Source: Hemileia vastatrix
Lineage: Eukaryota > Basidiomycota > Pucciniomycetes > Pucciniales > Zaghouaniaceae
Assembly (NCBI GenBank): GCA_030280995.1
Contig: JASXTE010000017.1
Coordinates: 17,295,498-17,359,497, forward strand
Direction of reading: 5' to 3'
DNA length: 64,000 bases
Below the pieces are notes generated by a model. It searched no databases, was not told where the DNA came from, and saw nothing but the letters and a program-made list of their open reading frames with translations. Below, piece after piece: positions 56,343-64,000 of this stretch. Made by a program: the position numbers and the translations under genes. Numbering within the stretch: the first letter of the stretch is position 1; each line of letters opens with the position of its first letter.

Positions 56343-56834
56343 AGTTGTAAATAACCTGAACTGAGAGAAAAAAATATTAAAATTTAACCAGTTATTATTT
56401 TACTTTGATTGAAAGAAAAATAAAAGGGTAGAAAAAAAATATTTCTAGTATACAATCAATTATCAGGATTTTGTAATCAACTGGAATAATGAAAATATAA
56501 TGCTTATCAGGACAAAAAATCAACTGAAATAATAAAAGAAATTTTTATTAATTAAATTAAGATAATCTTATTACCAGAATTTAAAATAAATTAACTGAAA
56601 TAATAAAATAATTTATTAATTAGTAATATATCTGTTGATAATTAACAGGACTAAAAGTAAACTGAAGAATTTAATTACCAGGACTTAATGTCAACTGAAA
56701 TAATTTTATATAATTAATTCAACTAATTTTCTATACTGTTTTTTTACTGCCAGGAAAATATGTCAACTGAAACAATAATATAATATTTTAATTATCAGGA
56801 CAGAGGTCAACTGAAATAATTAAAAAAATATAAT
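56343..56834 (-). promoter_or_regulatory. Gypsy-3 leader with repeated motif
   Basis: About seven copies of (C)AGGAnnnnnGTCAACTGAAATAAT spaced 40-60 bp, as in Gypsy-2. No ORF. Confidence 0.75.
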
Positions 56835-56893
56835 AGGGGGTATCAATGTTCAGGGATCTGAAATTAGGCATCAGACATTATTCATTGAAGAAG

Positions 56894-56933
56894 ATTCTTA
56901 TCCACTAGCCCCGGAGCTAGTGAATAAGGAATC
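56894..56933. other. Long hairpin near the M2 left end
   Basis: GATTCTTATCCACTAGC (56894-56910) pairs with GCTAGTGAATAAGGAATC (56916-56933) with one bulge and one mismatch. The loop is about 5 nt. It lies 60 bp inside the TIR and 200 bp before the transposase. Confidence 0.8.
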
Positions 56934-57141
56934 CACAATAATGCATTATCCCGCCTCTTATACCCCAATTTCCATTCCTAATTCATGATCCCAAACTCAT
57001 CTCATCCATGATGGATTTTCAAGAAAGTCACATGACTCATAATTTCTGATGCCATCCTTAAGTCTTTCCTCACTCTACACTACTTAATTTTGGTGGCAAA
57101 CACTTAAGTTTTTTTTCTATCTACACACCCCAACTGCACAT

Positions 57142-58430
57142 TTGGCGGTGAATCCCCACTTCCCTCATCACATAACCCTTCCACCGGCAACAATGAAACA
57201 CCTCTCTACTAGGAAGCTACTTCACTCAACAATGAATGCTGTAACTTTTCTTTTAGTTCTTTACTCTAAATCTGACTCTGATTTGGAAGATGCTTTAGTT
57301 TATATGTTTTTTCTTTCCAAAAAGTGTTACATCATCACCAGGGGGCCAAATCTTTATCATGATCCCCAATATGATCTGGCCTACATTCTTGACATTCCTA
57401 ATTTAAACTTCACCCAATTCTTTATTCAAACTTTATCAACTCATCTCCGATCATTCTATCTTTCATAAAAATTCCCATAACAAACAGCTTAATCCTGCCA
57501 TCCAACTTGCTGTTGCACTATGTCGCTTTGACTCAAATGGAAACAGTGCTTCGGTAAGACGTTTGGATAATCTCTTTAACATAGGATATGGTACCGTGAT
57601 ATTATAAACTAAGCGTTTTATGATTTCTATCCTTTCCCTCAAGTCTCAAACACTTTCTTGGCCAACTCCAGAACAGCAACTTGAATCCTCTCAAGTAATG
57701 CAACTGAAGGTTTCCCTGGATGTGTATGATTTGTTGATGGCACAACTATACCTTTGAGTCAAAAGCCTTCTCATGATGGCAACCATTATTTTGATTGCCA
57801 AAAAATGGTTTCTTCAAAATCTTCTCCAATTTCTCATCCTTCATAAACTAACTTTTTATCTTCTTTCTAGATACTCTATTGCTTTTCAACTTGTATGTGA
57901 TGTCAAAAAAAAATTTATTGCTTTTCATAGTGGCTGCCCTGGCTCATGTCATGACTCTTCCATCCTCCAAAGAATGAGAATTTCTCAAACCCCTGACTCA
58001 TACTTTGACAAATCTCAGTACCTCCTTGCAGACTCAGCATATGCAAGTGGAAAGTACATTATACCTGCTTTCCGTGGTGCAAGTTTAGAAAGTGACCCCA
58101 AAACTGCCTTTAATTATCACCTTTCCCAATAAAGAGTAAGAATTGAACATGCTATAGGTATTTTTAAAGGGACAATTTTCTAGTCTTTGGGAGCACAGAA
58201 TTCAATTTCAAAAAAAATTGGAGATCAAAACTGAAAATTATTGGAATATGACTTGCATTATACTCCACAATATCCTAGCTGATTTAAAGGATGAGTGGAA
58301 TGATCTTTATGAAGAAGAGGATCCTGAACCAGCCCCAGCTCTCCCCTCCCTTGAATCACAAAACATTCATTCAACCGGCATATGCTCTGTCATTATTCCT
58401 ATTACTCTCAAACATTTCTCTTCACCACCC
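57142..58430 (+). pseudogene. PIF/Harbinger transposase (DDE superfamily nuclease)
   Basis: N-terminal part: frame 57142-57468 (LRSFYL end). Then in shifted frames the helix-turn-helix-like block ALCRFDSNGNSASVRRLDN (about 57517-57573), WPTPEQQLESSQ (about 57660) and GFPGCV-stop-FVDGTTIPLSQKP (about 57718-57780). First catalytic Asp: codon 57736. A probable intron lies at about 57812-57868. Frame 57773-58132: RYSIAFQLVCDVKKKF, SGCPGSCHDSSIL (second Asp, codon 57953), YLLADSAYASGKYIIPAFRG. After a stop at 58130, RVRIEHAIGIFKG holds the catalytic Glu (codon 58145). Tail: IILHNILADLKDEWNDLYEE. The triad is complete but five or more lesions prevent a product. It would cut element ends in the nucleus. 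Confidence 0.85.
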
Positions 58431-58900
58431 TTTAAAATTATTTTTAATACTCTCCAAATGTCCTCTTTGTGTACTTTATTCACTTGGTTTGGTATTTTGG
58501 TTTGTTGCATATTCATTCTTTTTTTGGAATTTACAGTGAATATCTTTTTTTTGGATGGCTCATTGGTTTTCTTTCACCAGCTCAACATGAAATCACATAT
58601 TTTGTCAGTGATTTTTTTTTCATTCATCACTCATATCCTTTTCATCCTCTCCTCAAACATCACTCAAATATTTTTGTTGCTTTTATTTTCTCAACTCATC
58701 TCACCAGGAAAGTCTTTTTTTTTCTTGTTTTTTATTTGCTAATCATGAATTTTTTTATTTTGATTTTTTTTTGTTGTTTTTTTGTTGTTTTTTTGTTTTT
58801 TTTTTTTTGTTTTTTTTTTGGTTTTTTTTTTGGTTTTTTTTGTAAGTCCTTTTTTTTATTTTCAAGGTTAGACTAATTTTTTTTTTCTCTTTTTTATCTT
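58431..58900 (+). other. T-rich tract after the transposase
   Basis: From 58750 to 58850 mostly T with G interruptions (TTTTTTGTTG). Apparent Phe-rich or Lys-rich frames on either strand are composition artefacts. Confidence 0.7.
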
Positions 58901-59575
58901 TTTTTATCTTTTTTTTTCTCTCCTTCACCCTCTTAAGCTGCCTCATTTCACCCCTTTTCCTCTCTCTTTACCTGTCTCAAGTCACTCCTTCTCCCCTCTC
59001 TTTACCTTCCTCAAGTCCCCCATTTTTCACCCTCCTTGCCTGTCTCAAATCTCCCCTTTCCCCCCTCTTTATTTGCCTCATGACCCCCCCTTCCCATCTC
59101 TTTAGGCACCTCATCACCCCCCTTCCCCTCTCTTTAGGTGCCTCAACTCTCCCCCCTTCTCCTCTCTTTAACCGTCTCAAAACCCCCCTTCCCCCCTTTT
59201 AGGTCCCCTCCCCTTTAGCCACCTCTACCCCCCCTCCTTCTTAAGGAAAGATTGCTAACGATCGTTTTTTAAGAAGGAGGAGGGGCTAGAGGAGGCTTAA
59301 AGTGAGTGGAAGGGGTGGATGGGACCTAAATGGGGGGGTGTTTGAAGCGGCTAAAGAGGGGGGGAAAGGTGGGGTTTGGAACAGTTAAAGAGGGGTGAGA
59401 GAGGGGGGGATTTTGGAGGGTTTTGTGGAAATTAAGGAGGGGGTTTCAGGGGGATTTTGAGACAGACAAGGAGGGGATTTGAGGGTGGTTTTGAGGTAAG
59501 TAGGGAGGGATTTTATAGGTGATTTAAGAGAAATAAAGGGGGTGAAATGGGACTTTTATGGGAGTTAAAGAAGGG
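58900..59575. repeat. Pyrimidine/purine foldback of about 34-bp units
   Basis: 58920-59240: about eight units of roughly 34 bp, consensus near CCTCTCTTTANCTGCCTCAANTCCCCC, plus strand pyrimidine-rich. Centre at about 59240-59270: CCTCCTTCTTAAGG then TTTTTTAAGAAGGAGGAGG. 59270-59570: purine-rich units (GGCTAAAGAGGGGGG, GTTAAAGAGGGGTGAG), the diverged complement of the left arm. No gene. Confidence 0.8.
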
Positions 59576-60048
59576 TTACCTATTTTTTAAAAAACATACT
59601 AAAATGTTTTTTTTTTTTTGGCAGAATTTTAGAAAAAAAAATCTTTTACTTTCTGTTAAGGACTTTCCCTGTAAATTACAAAACAAAAAAGATTTAGATT
59701 TTAAATTTTTATTTTTCTTCTAAATAATTTTACTGAATTTAATTTTTTCTTTCAATTTATTTGTTTTGATTTTTCTTTTACTGATTTTTATTGATATATT
59801 TTTTTTTAAATTATTTTGTCATGATTTTCTGTGAAGGTTTTTTATAACCAAACTTCAGGTTTTCTCTTCTATTTTTTTTGAAATAATTTTTACAGAAAAT
59901 TTTTTTTTTTTTTTTAATTTTTTTTTTAATTTTTTTTAAAAAGGATTTTGCATTAAATTTTATTTTAAAAGATATTATTATGTGAGTTTTTTTTAATAAA
60001 TATGTATTGAATTTCTTTTTGACCTTTAGATTTTTTTCAGATTAAAAA
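59576..60048 (+). other. AT-rich 5' region of the TET/JBP-like gene
   Basis: No ORF. The stretch TTTTTTTTTGGCAGAATTTT at about 59610 and TTTTTTTCAG just before the ATG are shared with C2 (23465, 23625), so this is the conserved promoter/leader side of the gene. Confidence 0.45.
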
Positions 60049-61449
60049 ATGCCTTCTTCTTCAGATTCACCCCTTAATTCTGTATCATCTTCATCTTTAT
60101 CCTCTTTATCATCTTCATCTTTATCATCTCTATCATCTTCTTCAAAATCAACTTCAATACAATCATCTTCTAAATCATTAAAAAAAATTAATGATAATCA
60201 GTCTCATCAGAATAAAAGATATCTGAAAAAAAAATTCTTCTTCTAAATAATCAAAAAAATTAAAGATAATCAGTCTCATCAGAAGAAAAGATATCTTAAA
60301 AAAAAAATTCGTCATCTAAATCATCGAAAAAAATTAAAGATAATCAGTCTCATCAGAAGAAAAGATATCTGAAAAAAAAATTCTCTAAGAAATTTTTTTT
60401 GTCATATCCCAAACATTTTTTTCATAAAACTTAAGTAGATAAAAAAAATCAATATCTGAAAAAATTATCAGAAGATATCAAATATCTAACCTAATTTGGA
60501 GATGATTGAGTTGTTGCAGTTATCAGTAATACTTATAAGGCTCAATTAATTTTTGAATTTCATTCATTTGATGGTGTAAAAGATGAATCTTTTAATCAAC
60601 TATCGTATCTTATCATGACTCTTTATCAAATGGATTTGGTTTGGTTACCTATAAGGAACACAAATTTGTTGGGTGGTATCATGAATGGATTTGGTTGAAG
60701 ACCAGGTTTTGTTAAAGGATATTCTCTTGGTATGTCTAATAATTTTTTTTCCATGCTTAATATCATTTCACTTAATTCATTTATATAGGCATATATTCAT
60801 TGCTCAAAAATATCACTTAAGCTCAAAAAGATGAAGAATTTCGCTTATGGGACACTCCACCTTCCTTTAACTCTTTTCTTGATCTTTGAATCAAAAGCTC
60901 TGTAATAAAGCATTTGAAAAAAATCATGAACTTGCAACCAAAGTTGGAATACCAAATTGGTGTGACTCCAAATGGGAAGATATCAGCCACAAATATCTTG
61001 TATTTTCTAATGTCATTATCACTTATTCTGGATTCCACAATAGGATTCATATTGATAGGAATGACACCAATTTTCTTACTTTTGGTATATTCTCATATAT
61101 CAATCCGATAATTGGCCAACCAATACCATCTCTAACAAAAATCAAAGGACATGGTTTAAATTTTCCAGACCACCGGTGCATCATTGATTTTGTTTTTGGA
61201 AATGGTATCATTGAAACTATGTGGAATTCTTCTAAGGATAATCATCAAACAACCAAAGCTCCTCCTGGTTTTGAATCCTTTCAAGATTTCACACATTTTG
61301 GTTGCTCATTTCAAATCAGTCATAAGTTGATTCAAAGAATCAACAAGGTAAAGAAAGAAGGTAAAGTTTATCGATTTAAAAAAACTTTATATAGATCCAA
61401 AAAGTATGAAGATAAGAGTTGTCATCAAAAAATTTATATTTTTTCGTAA
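60049..61449 (+). pseudogene. TET/JBP-like 2-oxoglutarate/Fe(II) dioxygenase gene
   Basis: ATG at 60049 starts a Ser-rich segment (SSSSLSSLSSSSLSSLSSSS) followed by three 72-74 bp repeats with stops. A conserved middle lies in another frame (FEFHSFDG at about 60555, YLIMTLYQMDLVWLPIRNT, GGIMNGFG-stop-RPGFVKGYSLG), then a probable intron gtatgt...tatatag (60731-60789). The core frame 60886-61449 (188 codons) is fully open: ITYSGFHNRIHIDRNDTNF with the iron-binding H-x-D (codons 61048 and 61054), TFGIFSYINP, FPDHRCIIDFVFGNGIIETMW, and DNHQTTKAP with the distal His (codon 61243), then THFGCSFQISHKLI. The layout matches Tet-like oxygenases of basidiomycete transposons, which oxidise methyl groups on nucleic-acid bases; activity here is inference. 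The N-terminal half is broken. Confidence 0.75.
60166..60390 (+). repeat. Three 72-74 bp repeats in the dioxygenase 5' region
   Basis: Each contains GATAATCAGTCTCATCAGAA (60193, 60265, 60339) and GATATCTNAAAAAAAAATTC. Unequal unit lengths shift the frame between units. Confidence 0.85.
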
Positions 61450-61690
61450 ATTTTTAATAAATATTTTTTATATATCAATTTGCTCAACTAAAGTGATGAG
61501 CCAATGACCTTTGGTTGTATAACAGGTAATCATGAAAAAATTTATTTGTTTCATGGGGTTCCTCTAGCCTATACCTGTGGAAAGTCCCAAACTTTTGTTT
61601 CTTGATTTGATCTGCATTTTGGCTTGAGGAATTGTCATTACTTTAAACTAGGGAAATTGATATATATTAGATATTTATTTAATAATTTAT
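61450..61690 (+). other. 3' flank of the dioxygenase gene
   Basis: Conserved with C2 (23950-24180): CCTNTGGAAAGTCCCAAACTT and TCTGCATTTTGGC are nearly identical. No ORF. Part of it is also recognisable, inverted, in M1. Confidence 0.6.
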
Positions 61691-62195
61691 GTAATTATAT
61701 TAAATTTAGATGACTTCCACCCCTTACTTCAATAAAATGCAGGGGGGGTATTGCCAAATTTTCAAATCTGACATGTGAAATTGATGACTTAGAAAAATTT
61801 TGGTGATACTCACCCCTTGCTTCAACAAAATTCAGGGGAGAGTATTGCCAATTTTTTAAAACAGATATAGAATTTTTTTGACATGTAAATATTAAGATGA
61901 AAATTTTTTGGTGATACCCATCCCTTACTTCAATAAAATCCATGGGGGGTTTTGCCAAAATTTCTTATAAGACTTGTGAAATTCTTGACATGTAAGAATT
62001 TTGGGGATACTGGTAAAATGCAGGGGGTAGTAAAGCCAAAGTTTCATATAAGACTTTCAAGATTCATGAAATGAAAGATATAAGACTTTCAAGATTCATG
62101 ACATGAAAGAATTTTGGTGATACCCACCCCTTACTTCAAAAAAATCCAGGGGTGGGGGATCGTCAAATTTTCAAAGGAGACATAAAAATTTTATT
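61690..62195 (+). repeat. CCCC...GGGG tandem repeats of M2 (5-6 units)
   Basis: Units at about 61708, 61810, 61920, 62010 (partial) and 62120, each close to CACCCCTTACTTCAATAAAAT with GCAGGGGnnGGTATTGCC. Between them is a duplicated ATATAAGACTTTCAAGATTC (about 62045 and 62082). They lie between the dioxygenase and Myb 3' ends, so could act as a bidirectional terminator or transposase-binding array; neither is shown. Confidence 0.8.
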
Positions 62196-62249
62196 TAAAA
62201 AAAGAATATTTAACATTAAAATACAAAAATTTAAGTAATGATTGATAGA

Positions 62250-63659
62250 GTAATGAAATACAGGAAATTATTGTAAATTTTATGTACAAATAAATATGAA
62301 CAGTTGAAGTGTGAGAGAAATAAAACAAAGTAGTCATCCAACAATTTCTTTAAACGTTCAATTTCCTCAACAGATTTATTAGCTTTAACACATTCTATCA
62401 AGAAATCTTTCTTTTTGTGGAATTTTCTTCATGATCAAACCTACATTTCATCTGCTCTAATAGGTTTTGATTTTTGAGTGTTTTCTCCTCTTTTTTTGAT
62501 TTTTCAATACTTAGAGTTAACTAAAACCTCTTCTCATCCAAATATTGGGCCCAATCATCCTTCCGTAAAGAGAGCTTGTACTTCCTCTCCTCCAAATCTT
62601 AGGCCCAATCATCCTTCCGTAAAGAGAGCTCGTACTTCCTCTCTTCCAAATCTTGTAGCCTATCATCCCTCCTTGAAGAGAGCTCATATTTCTTCTTTTC
62701 AAAGCTTAGAGTCTCTTTAGCAATTTCTACTTGTTCCAGAGTGATAATAAAAATTAATATAAAGTAGAAGAAAAGCAGAGTAAAGTAATAAGAGGTATGG
62801 TATCCCTTACTAGCATCACGTTTCTCTAAAAAATTTTCTATAGACAAAAAAGGGGTTTGTGATGAAGTATCACTTTTTTGTCTTCTTCTTACCTTCAGAC
62901 TCAGTTGATGGAGGATCCTGGGCTTGTTCATAAGCCTTTTAAGAAATAAGAAAAAGATAAGTAAATAAAAAAATAGAATTGATAAGATAAAAGAAAAAAG
63001 AAACAGACCTGAGTTAGATTTGGTTGGGTTAAATCACCAATAGGAACTACAGAAAAGCTATCTAGATTTGTCTTATTCAAATGAGGGGAGGCTTGAGTGG
63101 AAGAGGATGGGAAAAGATTTGCTTCAAAATCATTTTCAGAGATAGGATCTTCTCCATCTAACATGTTTACAGGATTAACATTGGCTTGCTTTCCAAATAT
63201 TGCATCCATCTCTTTAAAGTAAGGACATAAAGGTTCAAGTACATTGTCTATGGCTTTGATACCCTTAGTTATATCAATCTCGGTAACCCCAAAACCAGTG
63301 GAAGATGAAAGAGCCTTTACCTTCTTGTATTTGGCTCAGTAATGCTTGAAGCGTTCAGACATCTGTTTATGCAAGAGATCAATCCTTCCCTTGGTCTTAT
63401 TCCGTAATTTATTTGCCATTAGAAGATAGCCATCAACATTTGATGCTGGGGGCCGTCCTACTTTAGTTGCATACTCAGTACCAAAACAAGAATCATAGTT
63501 AGATTTGGTTTTCAGCCAGTTGATAAGAATGAGATGATCATCTTTTTTTTATTGAACAGTCTTATATTTCTCGCCTGACAAGGGGAAAGAGGGAGTAGTG
63601 GGATTTGAAGAACAACTGGGTGTTGGCTGCCTTTGAGAAGATCTAGGATGACGAGGCAT
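62250..63659 (-). pseudogene. Myb/SANT-like coiled-coil protein of M2, best-preserved copy
   Basis: ATG at 63659 (MPRHPRSSQRQ). One frame runs to about 63009 with only two stops: TAA at 63551-63549 and TGA at 63338-63336. SANT-like segment: KKDDHLILINWLKTKSNYD, FGTEYATKVGRPPASNVDGY. Then QMSERFKHY, STGFGVTEIDITKGI and PLCPYFKEMDAIFG, the family signature seen in M1 and M4. A probable intron has donor GTCTGT at 63008 and acceptor ...TTAAAAG at 62936. A frameshift lies in an A-run near 62875. A second intron starts at about 62820. The 3' exon encodes a charged coiled coil with an 18-residue repeat (RKDDWAQDLEERKYKLSL) and ends with EEIERLKKLLDDY (about 62340). Convergent with the dioxygenase. 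Role as transposase partner is by analogy to PIF/Harbinger elements. Confidence 0.72.
62559..62715 (-). repeat. 54-bp in-frame repeat in the Myb coiled coil (about 3 units)
   Basis: CCTTCCGTAAAGAGAGC recurs at 62559 and 62613, with a diverged third unit at 62667. It encodes an 18-residue charged repeat; the length keeps the frame. Confidence 0.88.
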
Positions 63660-64000
63660 TTTAAAATATAAATGAAGATGAAAAGGATCAGAAACAAGCA
63701 GATGAGATGGAGAGATGAAAAGGAGCAGAAACAAGCATATGAGATAGAGAGATGAAAAGGAGCAGAAACAAGCAGATGAGATAGTGAGGGGTTCTGAGAG
63801 GATAGAATGAACAGGATGGGATGAGAATGGGAGTGCGCAGCAAGGTAGAAGGCATATCTAGAGAGTAGTCCAAGATGTGGTTATAGCAGAATGCAGGTCA
63901 AGATGTGGTTATAAAAAATTGAGTAAAAAAATGTTGGATAAGAGGTGAACATTGACAGGTAAAGTGTCTAATAACCCAATTATTAGCAAAAATAATTGCG
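63660..64000 (-). other. 5' flank of the Myb gene with 37-bp repeats
   Basis: Three 37-bp units (GATGAAAAGGANCAGAAACA...) at 63677-63787 lie directly upstream of the ATG. Further out, AAGATGTGGTTATA occurs twice (about 63871 and 63901). The right TIR of M2 is not reached. Confidence 0.7.

Larger units (their letters stand above)
50799..56834 (-). mobile_element. Gypsy-3: decayed Gypsy-2 relative, cut by M2
   Basis: 3' LTR at 50799-51630, inverted polypurine tract (CTCCCTCACTC, 51631), then pol and gag on the minus strand in the same order as Gypsy-2 with many more stops. The leader (56343-56834) has the CAACTGAAATAAT repeats and ends abruptly at 56834, where the TIR of M2 begins. The 5' LTR is not in the window and is predicted beyond M2. 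Possible left TSD: taaat. Confidence 0.88.
56835..64000 (+). mobile_element. M2: Harbinger-like transposon with transposase, TET/JBP-like and Myb genes (right end outside window)
   Basis: The left TIR starts AGGGGGTATCAATG at 56835, preceded by aat, the same as M1. It interrupts the Gypsy-3 leader, and no Gypsy-3 sequence returns before 64000, so the element is at least 7.2 kb. Content: hairpin (56894-56933), transposase (+), T-rich tract, pyrimidine/purine foldback, TET/JBP-like gene (+), CCCC...GGGG repeats, Myb/SANT gene (-), 37-bp repeats. The order agrees with C2 and, inverted, with M1. All three genes carry stops or shifts. Confidence 0.7.

Noticed and set aside
58755..58946. Lys-rich minus-strand ORF
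   Set aside because: Pure artefact of a T-rich tract; no conserved feature.
58977..59180. Arg/Gly-rich minus-strand ORF (67 codons)
   Set aside because: It translates the 34-bp pyrimidine repeat; unit length is not a multiple of three and the frame is accidental.
1..64000. Repeat-induced point mutation as the cause of the AT richness and stops
   Set aside because: I see no clear bias by eye: Gypsy-2 keeps long open frames, and its stops arise from varied changes. A dinucleotide-ratio computation (TpA/ApT and CpA+TpG over ApC+GpT) would be needed.

Overview
This window is a repeat-dense, AT-rich piece of a basidiomycete fungal genome, most likely a rust (Pucciniales). No host gene, tRNA, rRNA or CRISPR array is supported. 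The host call is inference. It rests on three Ty3/Gypsy lineages with D/E-type integrases, PIF/Harbinger-like elements with a paired Myb/SANT-like gene, and a TET/JBP-like 2-oxoglutarate dioxygenase gene of the kind known to be expanded with fungal DNA transposons. Almost every base can be placed in a layered stack of transposable elements. Many boundaries are fixed by target-site duplications (TSDs) and, twice, by an uninterrupted second copy of the target.

Layout. 1-3519: an LTR copy (family R1), a Copia RT/RNase H remnant and small tandem duplications. 3520-8145: M1, a Harbinger-like element (TIR AGGGGGTC, TSD aat) with a broken Myb/SANT gene, a relic of the region downstream of the dioxygenase gene, a short transposase remnant and a CACTA-type MITE. 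9507-22557: a second R1 LTR, split by a 12.3 kb CACTA-type element (10185-22465, TSD ata), itself split by Gypsy-1 (12296-21106, TSD accat). 22558-24719: element C2, an internally deleted dioxygenase-plus-Myb element. 24725-47956: a third R1 LTR (TSD gtctt), split by a solo LTR (46715-47517, TSD agtcc) and by a large minus-strand Gypsy (Gypsy-O, 24874-46557, TSD ccag). The 3' LTR of Gypsy-O is split by a younger minus-strand Gypsy (Gypsy-2, 25075-33693). 48031-50617: M4, a Harbinger-like deletion derivative. 50799-56834: Gypsy-3, a decayed relative of Gypsy-2 that stops abruptly where M2 begins. 56835-64000 and beyond: M2, the fullest Harbinger-like element.

M2 carries, in order, a DDE transposase (+), a pyrimidine/purine foldback, a TET/JBP-like dioxygenase (+), CCCC...GGGG tandem repeats and a Myb/SANT coiled-coil gene (-). 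The order dioxygenase, repeats, Myb recurs in C2, and its non-coding trace recurs in M1. The dioxygenase therefore looks like a resident gene of this transposon family and not a chance neighbour. This is the most interesting system in the window.

Other notable signals are: (i) a canonical A-AAA-AAC heptamer in Gypsy-2, in the right frame to join a short coiled-coil gag ORF to the gag-pol frame by a -1 shift; (ii) a long antisense gene with its own TATA box and a four-cysteine N-terminus inside Gypsy-O, between pol and the 3' LTR; (iii) three copies of a GGGGTAACTG stem-loop and ten short AGTC...GACT units around that gene; (iv) a 117-bp tandem duplication spanning the U5 end and primer-binding region of Gypsy-2. 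All coding regions carry at least one stop or frameshift, so no element here is clearly autonomous. Gypsy-2 is the least damaged.
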